Below the pieces are notes generated by a model that was not told where the DNA came from, searched no databases, and saw only the letters and a list, made by a program, of their open reading frames with translations. A program made the position numbers and the translations under genes. A DNA stretch of 64,000 nt from Paramecium tetraurelia (lineage: Eukaryota > Ciliophora > Oligohymenophorea > Peniculida > Parameciidae): the NCBI RefSeq assembly GCF_000165425.1, contig NW_001799244.1:64118-128117 (forward strand), written 5' to 3'. Positions 54,658-64,000 of this stretch are shown here, in pieces (the stretch's first letter is position 1; the number at the start of each line of letters is the position of its first letter).

Positions 54658-55079
54658 TTTTTTATTTATTTATATTAACACAACTAAGTGGAAATTCTTT
54701 TGAATATAAATAAAGTAAGTAGTAAGTCTTGGATTATTATAAAAGTTCTTAACAGAGATAAATAGTATTTTTTTTCGGAAAAATACTACTTAACTAAAGT
54801 AAGCACAGTATAAGGCTATTTCTAAAAGTTCTAAGAATAATACTAAAGGGTTGTCAAATTGATATCTTTGTAAAGAATAGATAACTTATAAAAAATAAAA
54901 GAATTGCTAAACCATCCTTATTTCATTTATCAAATATTATTTATTGTTTATAATTTATATTTTATAATTAAATGAAGCAAATTAAAAGCTAATTTAACTA
55001 TCAACTAATAGGAAGGATTCCAAAACAACTGAGTATAGCTAGCTAATTTATTATTAAGGTAGTTCATACAAAAAAATGA
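54630..55079 (+). CDS. Small ORF with signal-like start, or 5' exons of the Dicer-like gene
   Basis: An ATG opens MDNFLTLNLIFYLFILTQLSG, hydrophobic like a signal peptide. Removing GT...AG introns of 31 and 32 nt gives 128 codons of convincing protein (KVSTVQGYFQKFQEQY, QRIDNLQKIKELLNHPYF) ending in TGA within an A7 tract. The next gene's ATG overlaps this stop by two bases. One more A in the tract would join the two in frame. I think these are more likely the missing N-terminus of the Dicer-like protein than a separate gene, but cannot decide. Confidence 0.4.
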
Positions 55080-56896
55080 ATAATCGAATACTTGCATATT
55101 AAAATAAAATATAAGTCACAAAAGATGATAATCAATTTGACTTTAGCATAATTACTCCAGGCTATTTAAAATGCAACAAATCATAGTATATGTTTAATTG
55201 GAAAATCAACTTTTTTGAAAGCCAACTTTGTTAATTTTCTAAAGATGAATTTTATTAGATTTATCTATACAATTGTTTCCTCTTGGGGGATTGTTACAAA
55301 GCTAATAGTCTATCATATATGCAATAACAATTTAGATCATTTTAGTCATATTTTGATAAAAGGAGTGGAAACAGATATAATATGCTTTTATAAGGAGAAA
55401 ACATGAAATAATTCAATGAATTTAAACTATAAAATTCATCTCAAAATGAGTTCACAGATTTTAATCGAATTTATGTTAATAAAAGAAATCCATTTGTATA
55501 ATTTTCAGTATATGATATGGTAAACAGCAATGAAAAGGCAATATCATATTTTTAGAAATTGATTCAATAAAAAGCATTTAAAAACATAGATGAAGCCTTA
55601 TAATATTATGGAGTGACTCTAAAGGAAATTGAAGAATTGAATGTTCATGAATTCTTACATCTAGAAAAACTAGTTCCTGGGAATATACAAACATATAGGT
55701 AGAATTACCAGAATTTCTAAGAATACATAGCCTTTTGTGCATACACATTACATATCAATTAATTCCATAGAAATGTACCAAGTATGGCATTCAGCACTAA
55801 TGAATGCGAATAGTGTAACTCAAACAATCCATCAGAGTATTGTACATCTCTTAAACCTATTCAACCTTTAAAGTAACCTCTCTTAATACCTATTTAATAA
55901 TTGTAAGAATACCCTCTAAATTATAAAACATATGACATTATTTGCATTCTCTATAATTCATTAATTTGCTAATTAAATATTTGGAGTCATCAAGACTCTG
56001 TTGAAAGCATACTAAATTACTAAGTGCCTGAAGAAGCCATAGTAACTTCATCATTCAATTTCAAAAGAAACTATGAAAATTTGGAAGTATTAGGCGATTC
56101 TGTTTTGAAATATGTCATAACCGCGGATATCTTTAAACAATACAAATTGTTAGACGAGGGAGAAATGACATCCTTACGTAGCCGCTTAATAATGAATACC
56201 TTTTTGGCCTAATTATTTGAGTAACTAGGTTTAGAACAATTTATAATAAATTAGGATTTGCATTTCAAATAAATTAAAAATCCATTAGTCAATGATATAA
56301 TTTCAAGTGAAAATAAACAGCTGCAAATCAGCCAGAAAGCTGATATTTATGAAGCAATAATTGGTGGAGTGTTTGAAACTACTCAAAGTCTCTATGAATA
56401 TATTACTATTTTAAGAAGAACAAACTTTCCTATATCTATCTATAAAGACATCCTCTTTGATTATGAGCCAATTACAGCTCAAATCGAGCAAATAGATATC
56501 AGAGACTATAAATTCAATAATCCTCAATTATACGAAATAGCTATTAATCCATAATATTATGATAGATTGGAATTTTTAGGGGATGCTGCTATTGAATTAC
56601 TTGTCATTTCTTATGCTTTTAGAGTGGCAAGGGAAAAACAATAGAAAAATCCTAATTGGAGCTTGAATCCAGGATTACTATCGACATGGAAGTAGTATTT
56701 ATTAGGAAATAAGTTTATGGGAGAACAAACTATTAAAATGGGATTAAAACCTCAAGTTAACGAGATACCAAAATTATATGGAGATATTTTTTAAAGTGTT
56801 GCAGCTGCCATTCTTCTTGATAGTGGATGGAGAGGTTTAAATTAAGTGTATGGAAGCCTATATAAGAAATATTTGGATGAAATTATTGAGTTGTGA
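55076..56896 (+). CDS. Dicer-like double RNase III protein
   Basis: Cuts double-stranded RNA into small RNAs. Intronless here, 606 residues; no helicase, as in the short Dicer-like proteins of ciliates that make small RNAs during genome rearrangement. N-terminal third has a possible PAZ-like part (FDFSIITPGYLKC) and a cysteine pair region (ECEQCNSNN). RNase IIIa: YENLEVLGDSVLKY with the acidic set, and ADIYEAIIGGVFE. RNase IIIb: YDRLEFLGDAAIELL and YGDIFQSVAAAILLDSG. In IIIb the metal-binding Glu of the consensus GDIFES is Gln, encoded by TAA at residue 573. IIIa looks intact. The N-terminus may be incomplete (see the preceding entry). No C-terminal dsRBD is visible. Confidence 0.88.
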
Positions 56897-56916
56897 TATA
56901 TTATTAAACTAATTAT

Positions 56917-57393
56917 ATGAATAAAAAAAATTTAGGATGGGACATTGAAGAACACTAATACTTAGATAGTTTAATACCTAGCAATTTACCAAGAATCGAA
57001 AAAAGACATTAAGAGAGCAAGAACCATAGAATTAAGTCAATTTTAGATTCGAAAATTATTATCTGTTCTTCTTCTGTTTAACCTAACCAAAATAAGAAAT
57101 CAATGTAAATTTGTACTTAAACTACTCAAACTGCATTTTAAAATACACTTACTTAAAGTTTTTATAGTCCCATGGCTTTAACAAATTACCAAGCTTTAAG
57201 ATATCCTCCAATATAAGATGTTGTTAATAAGTCATCTAAAAAATCATAAGGACCATTGAAAAGAAGGAAATATAGATGCAGTATAATTAATTTGAGTCAG
57301 CCATCAATTTAAAGTCCATAAGCAAATAATAAGCTGTACAATATCAATTAATATTTATAATAAAAATACTCATGTATTAACTATTTTGATTGA
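56917..57393 (+). CDS. Small orphan protein
   Basis: Intronless, 158 residues, starting MNKKNLGWDIEEHQYLDSL 20 bp after the Dicer-like stop. S/Q/N/K-rich with one tidy segment (YSPMALTNYQALRYPPIQD) and a basic patch KRRKYR. No domain or membrane segment recognised. The tight spacing may mean the two share a 3'/5' boundary. Confidence 0.45.
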
Positions 57394-57958
57394 TGGTTTC
57401 TTATAGCATAATTTATAAATATTAAAACATAAAGGGATGACCATAACATTATTAATTAGAAAATATAAAGGATATTTCATTTATTTATATTTTAATTTCC
57501 TTTTCATTTACATCGGATTAAACTTAAATCAATCGATTCTAAACATAGACAAGAATAACATTAAGTAAATAGATTATTGAAGGAGCACTACAAGATGAAG
57601 ATGGAAATTGAAAAAAATAAATTATATATCTTGAAAAAAAGTTTTCCTTATTGATTGATTCTAAAGACTATGAATTTTTATATATATAATACAACAACAT
57701 TTCTTAATTATTGATTTAACAACTCATTTAGAAGTGAGCTAGGGAATCCTTGAATAAAGGTAAGTTAAGATCTAAATTATATCCAAATTATAGGTATGTT
57801 GTTTTAGATGCCATAAGATGAATTCTCAAATAGTTGTATTGCCATTCTATTAAATATGATAAATTATTCGATGACAAATATATAGAAATAAATATGTATG
57901 ATTTATAGCTTATTGTAAAGATTAATTATTATTTAATTACATTAATTAAAATATTAAT
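57394..57958. other. AT-rich intergenic interval
   Basis: Several short frames open only because TAA/TAG are sense; none has a clear start plus conserved content. Upstream of acyl-CoA oxidase, so probably holds its promoter. Confidence 0.45.
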
Positions 57959-60047
57959 ATGTCAGCACTTGAGATAGCACGCAAGAAAATATCATTTGAT
58001 GTAAATAAGCTGTCCCACTTCATTTGGGAAGGAGAGGAGAGATTCAAGAGATTCATGGCATTTTAGAAGCTATGCAGTTCTGATCCTCTTCTTCGTAATA
58101 ATCCTAAGGACATTGGAATAGGAAGAGCCGAAACATATGAACTATATGCAAGGAAAATGAAGAAGTTGTTGGAGGTGGCTGACTTGCGTGATATCAAAGA
58201 ATTCGCAACCTTGATCTATCCAGAGGCTGTAAGATATTGATATTATGTTGAATAGTTGGTGTCATCATTGAATTATGAAATGTTCATGCCCACAATAATG
58301 AATTTGGGAACAGAAGAATAAGTGAAGCTGTTTTATGAGCCAGCATCAAGATGGGAGATCTTGGGTTGTTATTCATAGACAGAATTAGCACATGGTTCAG
58401 ATATAAATAGAATCGAAACAACAGCCACATATGATAAATAAACAAAATCTTTCATAATTAACACTCCCTCATTGAAAGCCACAAAATGGTGGGGAAGTGA
58501 CATGGGCATAACAGCTACTCATGTCGTAACCTAAGCCTAATTGTATATAGACGGTAAGAGATGCGGAGTATAGAATTTTGTTGTCTAAATCAGAGATGTG
58601 AAAACCCATCTAAACACTTCCAGGCATTTTGGTCGGTGATATTGGTGCTAAGTTTGGATACAATGCAAAAGATAATGGATATTTGAGATTTGATAATGTT
58701 AGAATTCCCAAAGTCAATATGTTAAGCAAATATGTGAATGTCTCAGATGATGGACAATTCACTAAAACTGGAGATGACAAAGTATGGCATGCCACCATGT
58801 AATTGATGAGATAACATTTCTTGGATTCAGTATGGAAATGTCTAGGAATTGGTCTCACTATTGTTATTAGATATTCATTACAAAGAAAACAATTCAAAGA
58901 TTCCTTAGGGTAAGAAATTCCCATCTTTGATTACCAACTTCAATAACACAAATTGATTCCTTTGATTGCTGAAATGTATGGATGCATGTTAGGAAGTAAG
59001 AAGGTCTTTGCTATGGCACATGACAATGTTGCTAGAATCAAATAAAAGAATGATTTCTCTAAAATGATGGTATATCTTAAATTCATCTTAGGAAGTTCAT
59101 GTTGTCTTAAGTGCTTCTAAAGCATATTATACATGGAACTGCTTCTTTGCCTTAGAAAAGGTTAGATAATGTGCTGGTGGACATGGTTATTCCTATTACT
59201 CTGGAATCCCACCTCTTATTACTGAGATGAGTCCCTGTGTCGTGGCTGAAGGTGATAATACAGTCTTATCTTTGTCTGTGGGTAAGGTCTTGTTGATGTA
59301 TCTCAACAAAGGTATCACAATATTTTCTATTGTTAGCCATGTAATCAGGAAAGGCTCCCAACACCACTTGTGATTATTTGGAAGACATTTTCAATTATTT
59401 GACTGAACTCAAATAACCATTGGTCTCCAAAGAGTGCACCAGAGACCTCAATAAGGTTTTGGCTGCTTTAAGATACAATGTTGCTTTCAATGTTGCTAAT
59501 GCAGGATAAAAGTTACAAACTCTCATGGGTGATAAGGGATTAACATTTAAGGAATCCACAGACAAGCACTTAGGCATTCTCTTATAAGAAATTGCTCACA
59601 CACAATCTAATTATTGGACTTATAGAACCTTCCTTGAAGAAGTCAATGCTTTAACTGATCCAAATATTAAGACTGTCCTCACTCAATTATGCTTATTGTA
59701 TGGTCTTAACAAGATCTTGGAATAATAAGGATAATTGTTTGAGTATGGTGTCTTAACTGGTCCTCACATTCTGTATGGATCAGAGAAACCAGAGATGAAC
59801 TTATTTCAAATTTGAAAGACAACGCATTGGGATTAGTTGAGGTATACTTATTATCTCTATTTTATAGGCCATTGCTTATGATGATAATAGTGTGAGATCA
59901 GCCATTGGAGATTCCTAGGGTAATCCATATGAGAAATTATATCATTGGGCCAAAGACCTCAACCCATTAAATGAACCAGAGTTCCATGAATAAGTTTTCA
60001 AGACAATTAAGACAATCAGAACTGCATCTCCACATGCTAAGTTATGA
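57959..60047 (+). CDS. Peroxisomal acyl-CoA oxidase (two frame breaks)
   Basis: FAD enzyme for the first step of peroxisomal beta-oxidation, making trans-2-enoyl-CoA and H2O2. ~662 residues after introns of 27, 22, 25 and 26 nt. Landmarks: GCYSQTELAHGSDI, TATKWWGSDMGITATH, LPGILVGDIGAKFGYN, VRIPKVNML, CAGGHGYSYYSGIPPLI, and VVAEGDNTVLSLSVGK, the usual ACOX order. It ends SPHAKL, an acceptable PTS1. The frame shifts +1 at 58610 (between KTH and TLPGI) and by -1 near 59765 (before the RETRDELI segment); the two cancel. Both breaks lie in coding sequence with no suitable intron. Either sequence error or a damaged copy. Confidence 0.9.
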
Positions 60048-60167
60048 TTAAGATTAACAAATAATTAGATTCATTATTTATGTTCTTTTTCATTATAGAG
60101 TATTTATGATGAAAGTAAGGGAAGGACCATCAATGAATGCTTTAATATTTATTATTATTAATTAAAA

Positions 60168-62129
60168 ATGGAAGGATATTTGAAAAAATGGACTAACCTT
60201 TTTTCAAGATGGCAAGATCGTTATTTCATTCTGAATGAAGAAGTTCTTGTTTATTGCGATTCTCAAGGAGGCTAGATTAAAGGATAGGTGCATTTAAAAG
60301 TGGCGGCTTTGATTTTAGTGCCTGAAGACCCTTTAAGAATAATTATTAATACTGGAACGACAGAAATTCATTTGAGAGCAAGCAATATAAATGAGAAGAT
60401 CGATTGGATTAATGCATTGAAATAGGCATAGGACAAATGTTTGAGTCGTTAAAATGAAATAAAGTTTGAATAAAAGATACAAGAATTGCTTACTGATGTT
60501 TGGTAAACTGGAGCTATATGTAAGATAGATAAATTATTGTAGTTGATGAAACTTTGAGTATGTTGATTCCTAAATTGGAAAAGAACTCGCAAATTAAAGA
60601 AATGGCTGACAGATTAGAAAGCATAGGGAAAAATCTAAAAACGAAAATCACCTTATGTGCTCAAATTGTTGAAGAGGAAAAACAAAAGCTATCAAATATA
60701 GATAATGGAACTGTGTATGAGAGTTTTATTCATCAAAATTCAGCATAATCAGTATTACGAGAGGAGTCATTGAATCACTAGCATCATTAATCACACGGTC
60801 AATAATAATTAATGAGTGTATCTGAAATTGGTTAGCAAATAAGAGAGCATTAGCCTATAAAATATGTACTTAAAGAATTTGTTATATTAGTTTTTAGAAT
60901 AATCTCATCAATAATCCTGCGTTTCAGAAGAGTAAATTTACAAATCAGTCTAAAAGAGATAGATTACCTTATCGAAAGGACCCTAATGAAAAGATAAATG
61001 TTTGGTTATTGTGTAAGGAATTGATTGGAAAGGATTTAGGAAGATTTTCAGTGCCAAGTAATGGATTCATATTTACAAATAGTTATTTTGAATGAGCCAT
61101 TGTCGATGTTATAAAGATTAGCAGAATAAATGGAATACTCTGAATCGTTGGAAGAGGCTGATAAGATTCAAGGAGATAGTGCATTAAGAATGTGTTATAT
61201 TATGGGTTTTGGTGTCTCACCCTATTCAGCAAATATAGGAAGAACAAAGAAACCTTTCAATCCTATTCTAGGAGAAACCTATGAAATTTAGACTCAGAAT
61301 TGTAGGTTTATTAGTGAATAGGTTTCGCATCATCCTCCTATATCTGCAGGGTATGCAGAATCCAAAGCTTTTTAGTTTTGGGCGCACACAGATGTCCAAA
61401 CAAAATTTAATGGCTTATGTTTCTAAGTGAATCCTGTTGGATTATTTAACGTCATTTTGAAATCATCAAATGATCATTATTAATTTAATAGGTGCACAAC
61501 AAAGGTTCAGAACATTTTATGGGGGTAATAATATTTGGATCATATGGGACAAATGAAATTTGTAAATCTGACGACTGGTGATAATGGAGTGTTGGAGTTA
61601 ATTGAAAAATCAGGAAAATCAGAGTCTGAGATGAGAGGGTATGTAAAAGATAAAAATGGAAATGAGAAATATAAGTTAAAAGGTTTTTGGAATGATCGTC
61701 TTATAGCTTATGATTCTTAAAGAGAGATCATAGTGTGGAAGAGACATCAATTACCTTAGGATTCAGATTGGTATTATAATTTTACTGAATTCGCCATGTA
61801 ACTTAATCATTTGACAATTGATATGATAAAAGTAATAAATATATGTCTAAATGACTTAGGATTTGCCATGTACTGATTGCAGATTGAGACCAGATTAATT
61901 AGCATTTGAAAATGGATGGGTTGATTTGGCTTCAAGTGAGAAGCACAGGTTAGAGGAGAAGTAAAGAGCGCGTAGAAAGGCTATGGCAGCAGCTAATTAA
62001 GTGCATGTTCCTATGTTCTTTGAAGAAATGATAGATCCTAAGACAAATTTGAAGTGGTATAAATATAAAGGGAATTACTTTTAATAATAGTGGAAATAGG
62101 TGGGATCAGAATTGCTGGATTTGTTTTGA
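60168..62129 (+). CDS. Oxysterol-binding protein-related protein with PH domain
   Basis: Moves sterols or PI4P between membranes at contact sites. 617 residues after introns of 23, 32, 25 and 28 nt. PH domain at residues 1-95 (MEGYLKKWTNLFSRWQDRYFIL, ending IDWINALKQAQ). A helical linker follows, then the lipid-binding ORD: RLPYRKDPNEKINVWLL, GKDLGRFSVP, LNEPLSMLQRLAEQMEYS, NPILGETYE, and the family signature EQVSHHPPIS. C-terminal [33 protein letters not shown] matches the conserved ORP end. No FFAT motif was noticed. Complete and without frame breaks. Confidence 0.94.
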
Positions 62130-62222
62130 TTAATTTGAATAACAAAAATTAAGTTGTATTCTTCATTTAAAATATTGTTGTTAAAATACGAATTAAATTA
62201 AATATTTTAAGACATTTTAAAA

Positions 62223-64000
62223 ATGTTTAAAGACATTTCTTTTATGTTCCCTTTGTCCACAGTCAATTTAACTAATACTAGGATAAGGACACTGTCTAGT
62301 TTAATAGAGTCTAATGGAGGTGAAATGAGACTAAGTCCAGATGCATTAATGATTGTTGGTTCTGATGCAACAGTAGAATTATGTCAGAAATAGTTTATCA
62401 AATTTAATCTTGATTTTGAATAATATCGGTACTAGTTCTTGAATGCTGATTGGGTCTCCTAATCGTTATTGCATAAAAAACTACAGCAAAAGAAGAAGTT
62501 TTAATTGTTCCCGCAAGTAGAATTTCAACCTGTCTTAGAAGAAGTTCCAGAATTGACAACCAAATTAGTTTATGTAGAAGCTTTGGCTAAGACTGTGCCA
62601 GTGAGAGATGAAATGACTCAGTAAGATGATGGAGACACACATGTTTACAATATCAAGGATGTCGAGTTGAGAACGAATTATGAGAAAAGGATGGAGGAAT
62701 TTAGGAGGGACATTGTTAAGGAGTATAGATAAATATTGGATTATGAGTACGATTATGATTTGGATAATTTCCATAATCAAATAGATGATGGTTATGAGTA
62801 TTTGTTGGAGGATTTATCCATATTAAAAAAAGAAGAGCCATAAATACTTGAGTCTGAGAAATTTTATGGTGATGATGATTGTTTGATAACTGAGACTAGG
62901 AAAGTTTAATTTGATATTTTGGATGGGTTGGATCTAGGAAAATCAGTTGTTAATGTTGATTAACCAATATTGTCTGCTTAATTAAAAGAGACCAAATAAT
63001 TTAATCCTGGATTAAAAAGAAAATAGTAGTTTTGGGAGGCTAAGAAGGGATATTTTGTTTGTGAAGCTGGTGCTGCTCATAAATGTTAAAATAATGAGAT
63101 TATTGAAGAATTGGAAAAATTGTTGAAAATATACACAAATGAAAAAAATAAAGGAAGATGTATAGCTTACAGGAAAGCTATTGGATTATTAAAAGCACTT
63201 CCATATCCAATCAAATCTAGTGATGATCTCAAGGATATGCCCACAATAGGAGATAAAATTAAGAAAGAAGATAATCGAAATTATGTAAACAGGTAAATTG
63301 ACTAAAGTATAAAAGCTGGAAGGATAAGAAAAAAATGTGGCAATAGGCTAACTAAGTAGAGTTTGGGGTATAGGACCTACGACTGCTGCCACCTTCTATT
63401 TTAAAGGAATTAGAACTCTGGAGGATTTGAGAAAGAATAAACATTTACTAAATAGAAATCAATAAGTTGGTTTGCATTTGGTGGAAGATTTAGAATAGAG
63501 GATTCCAAGAGAAGAAGCTACCTTGATATATGAGATTGTGAAAGAGAGAAATCGATGATTTAAGTGGTGTGTAAGGATTGTATAAGGCAACAGCTTGTGG
63601 ATCTTATAGAAGAGAAAAGGAAACATGTGGAGATATGGATATTTTGATTACAAGGTGTGATGGGAAAAATGCTGATGATTTCCTATTAAACTTGATCACA
63701 AGATTGGAGGGGAAATTGTTAACTCATCATCTGACAATGCCAAAAAGAACTGAACAGGATTGTGAAACTTATATGGGGATTGGAAGAGTGTCTAATTAGG
63801 CTGTGCATCGAAGGATTGATCTGAAACTGTATCCAAAAGAACAGTATGGTTGTGCAGTTTTATATTTCACTGGGTCTGATCATTACAATAGAAGCATGAG
63901 ATTGTGGGCTCAAAAAAACGGATATACTTTGTAGTGATCATGGACTCTACCCTACTCAGAGAGGTGCTCATAATAAGAAGTTGTGGAAAGGAGAAGTAAT
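62223..64000 (+). CDS. Family X DNA polymerase (Pol lambda-like) with BRCT domain, 3' end outside window, three frame breaks
   Basis: Gap-filling polymerase of base excision and end-joining repair. N-terminal BRCT (residues ~1-90: TLSSLIESNGGEM ... YQFLNADWVSQSLL), an acidic linker of ~170 residues, the 8-kDa/lyase part (NKGRCIAYRKAIGLLKALPYP, SSDDLKDMPTIGDKIKK), fingers (VWGIGPTTAATFYFKGI), and the palm with metal-binding Asp residues in CGDMDILI and RRIDL. Then FTGSDHYNRSMRLWA and the start of LYPTQRGAHN. One-base shifts occur at 63267, 63547 and 63932, all +1, each inside conserved Pol X sequence. Pol X proteins are of interest in Paramecium because end joining repairs DNA after programmed excision. 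The gene as written is not translatable in one frame. Confidence 0.88.

Noticed and set aside
53694-55079. One single 460-codon gene from 53694 to 55079
   Set aside because: Open only because TGA is the sole stop; the second half of that frame is unlike protein, whereas shifted or spliced readings give coherent sequence.

Overview
This window is nuclear DNA of a ciliate, almost certainly a Paramecium-type macronuclear genome. Three things show this. (1) Conserved proteins read through only if TAA and TAG encode glutamine and TGA is the sole stop; this holds in every recognisable gene here. (2) Genes are interrupted by very short introns of about 20-33 nt, nearly all GTA...TAG, more than 50 of them, whose removal restores conserved domains. 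(3) The DNA is AT-rich and very gene-dense, with intergenic gaps often of 30-200 bp. All CDS spans below are genomic and include these introns. Lengths in residues are after splicing.

Layout: a Pumilio-family protein runs off the left edge (-), followed by a coiled-coil protein, a PLD-type nuclease/lipase-like protein with a KEPKPP tail, two orphans and an ALDH12-type P5C dehydrogenase (+). A serine D-Ala-D-Ala carboxypeptidase-like gene of bacterial type (-) lies tail-to-tail with it. Next is a giant EF-hand/EML (HELP-WD40) protein (+), arginine kinase (-), a coiled-coil protein (+), a double cyclic-nucleotide-binding protein (-), a membrane hybrid histidine kinase (-), a pseudokinase (-) and a CXC-domain protein (-). 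A NEK kinase, a DEAD-box helicase with a very long Q/N/R-rich tail and two orphans follow (+), then a second pseudokinase (-), an EF-hand protein and an orphan (+).

From 39 kb onward every recognised gene is on the + strand: ABHD17-like hydrolase, AGPS (ether-lipid synthesis), a PPR protein, a bZIP protein, lipin, CCT1, a tandem pair of orphan paralogues, an AGC kinase, a beta-trefoil-like orphan, a Dicer-like double RNase III protein, an orphan, acyl-CoA oxidase, a PH-OSBP lipid-transfer protein, and a BRCT-family X DNA polymerase that runs off the right edge.

No operon logic is expected in a ciliate, but themes recur. AGPS (candidate PTS2) and acyl-CoA oxidase (C-terminal AKL) look peroxisomal and, with lipin and the OSBP protein, form a lipid set. 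The Dicer-like protein and Pol X belong to families used in ciliate small-RNA and DNA-repair steps of genome rearrangement. Twelve single-base frame breaks fall inside otherwise well conserved genes (P5CDH, EML, arginine kinase, trefoil orphan, acyl-CoA oxidase, Pol X). They are reported as findings because they may be sequence errors, decay or real recoding. No tRNA, rRNA, CRISPR array, insertion sequence or telomere repeat was recognised.
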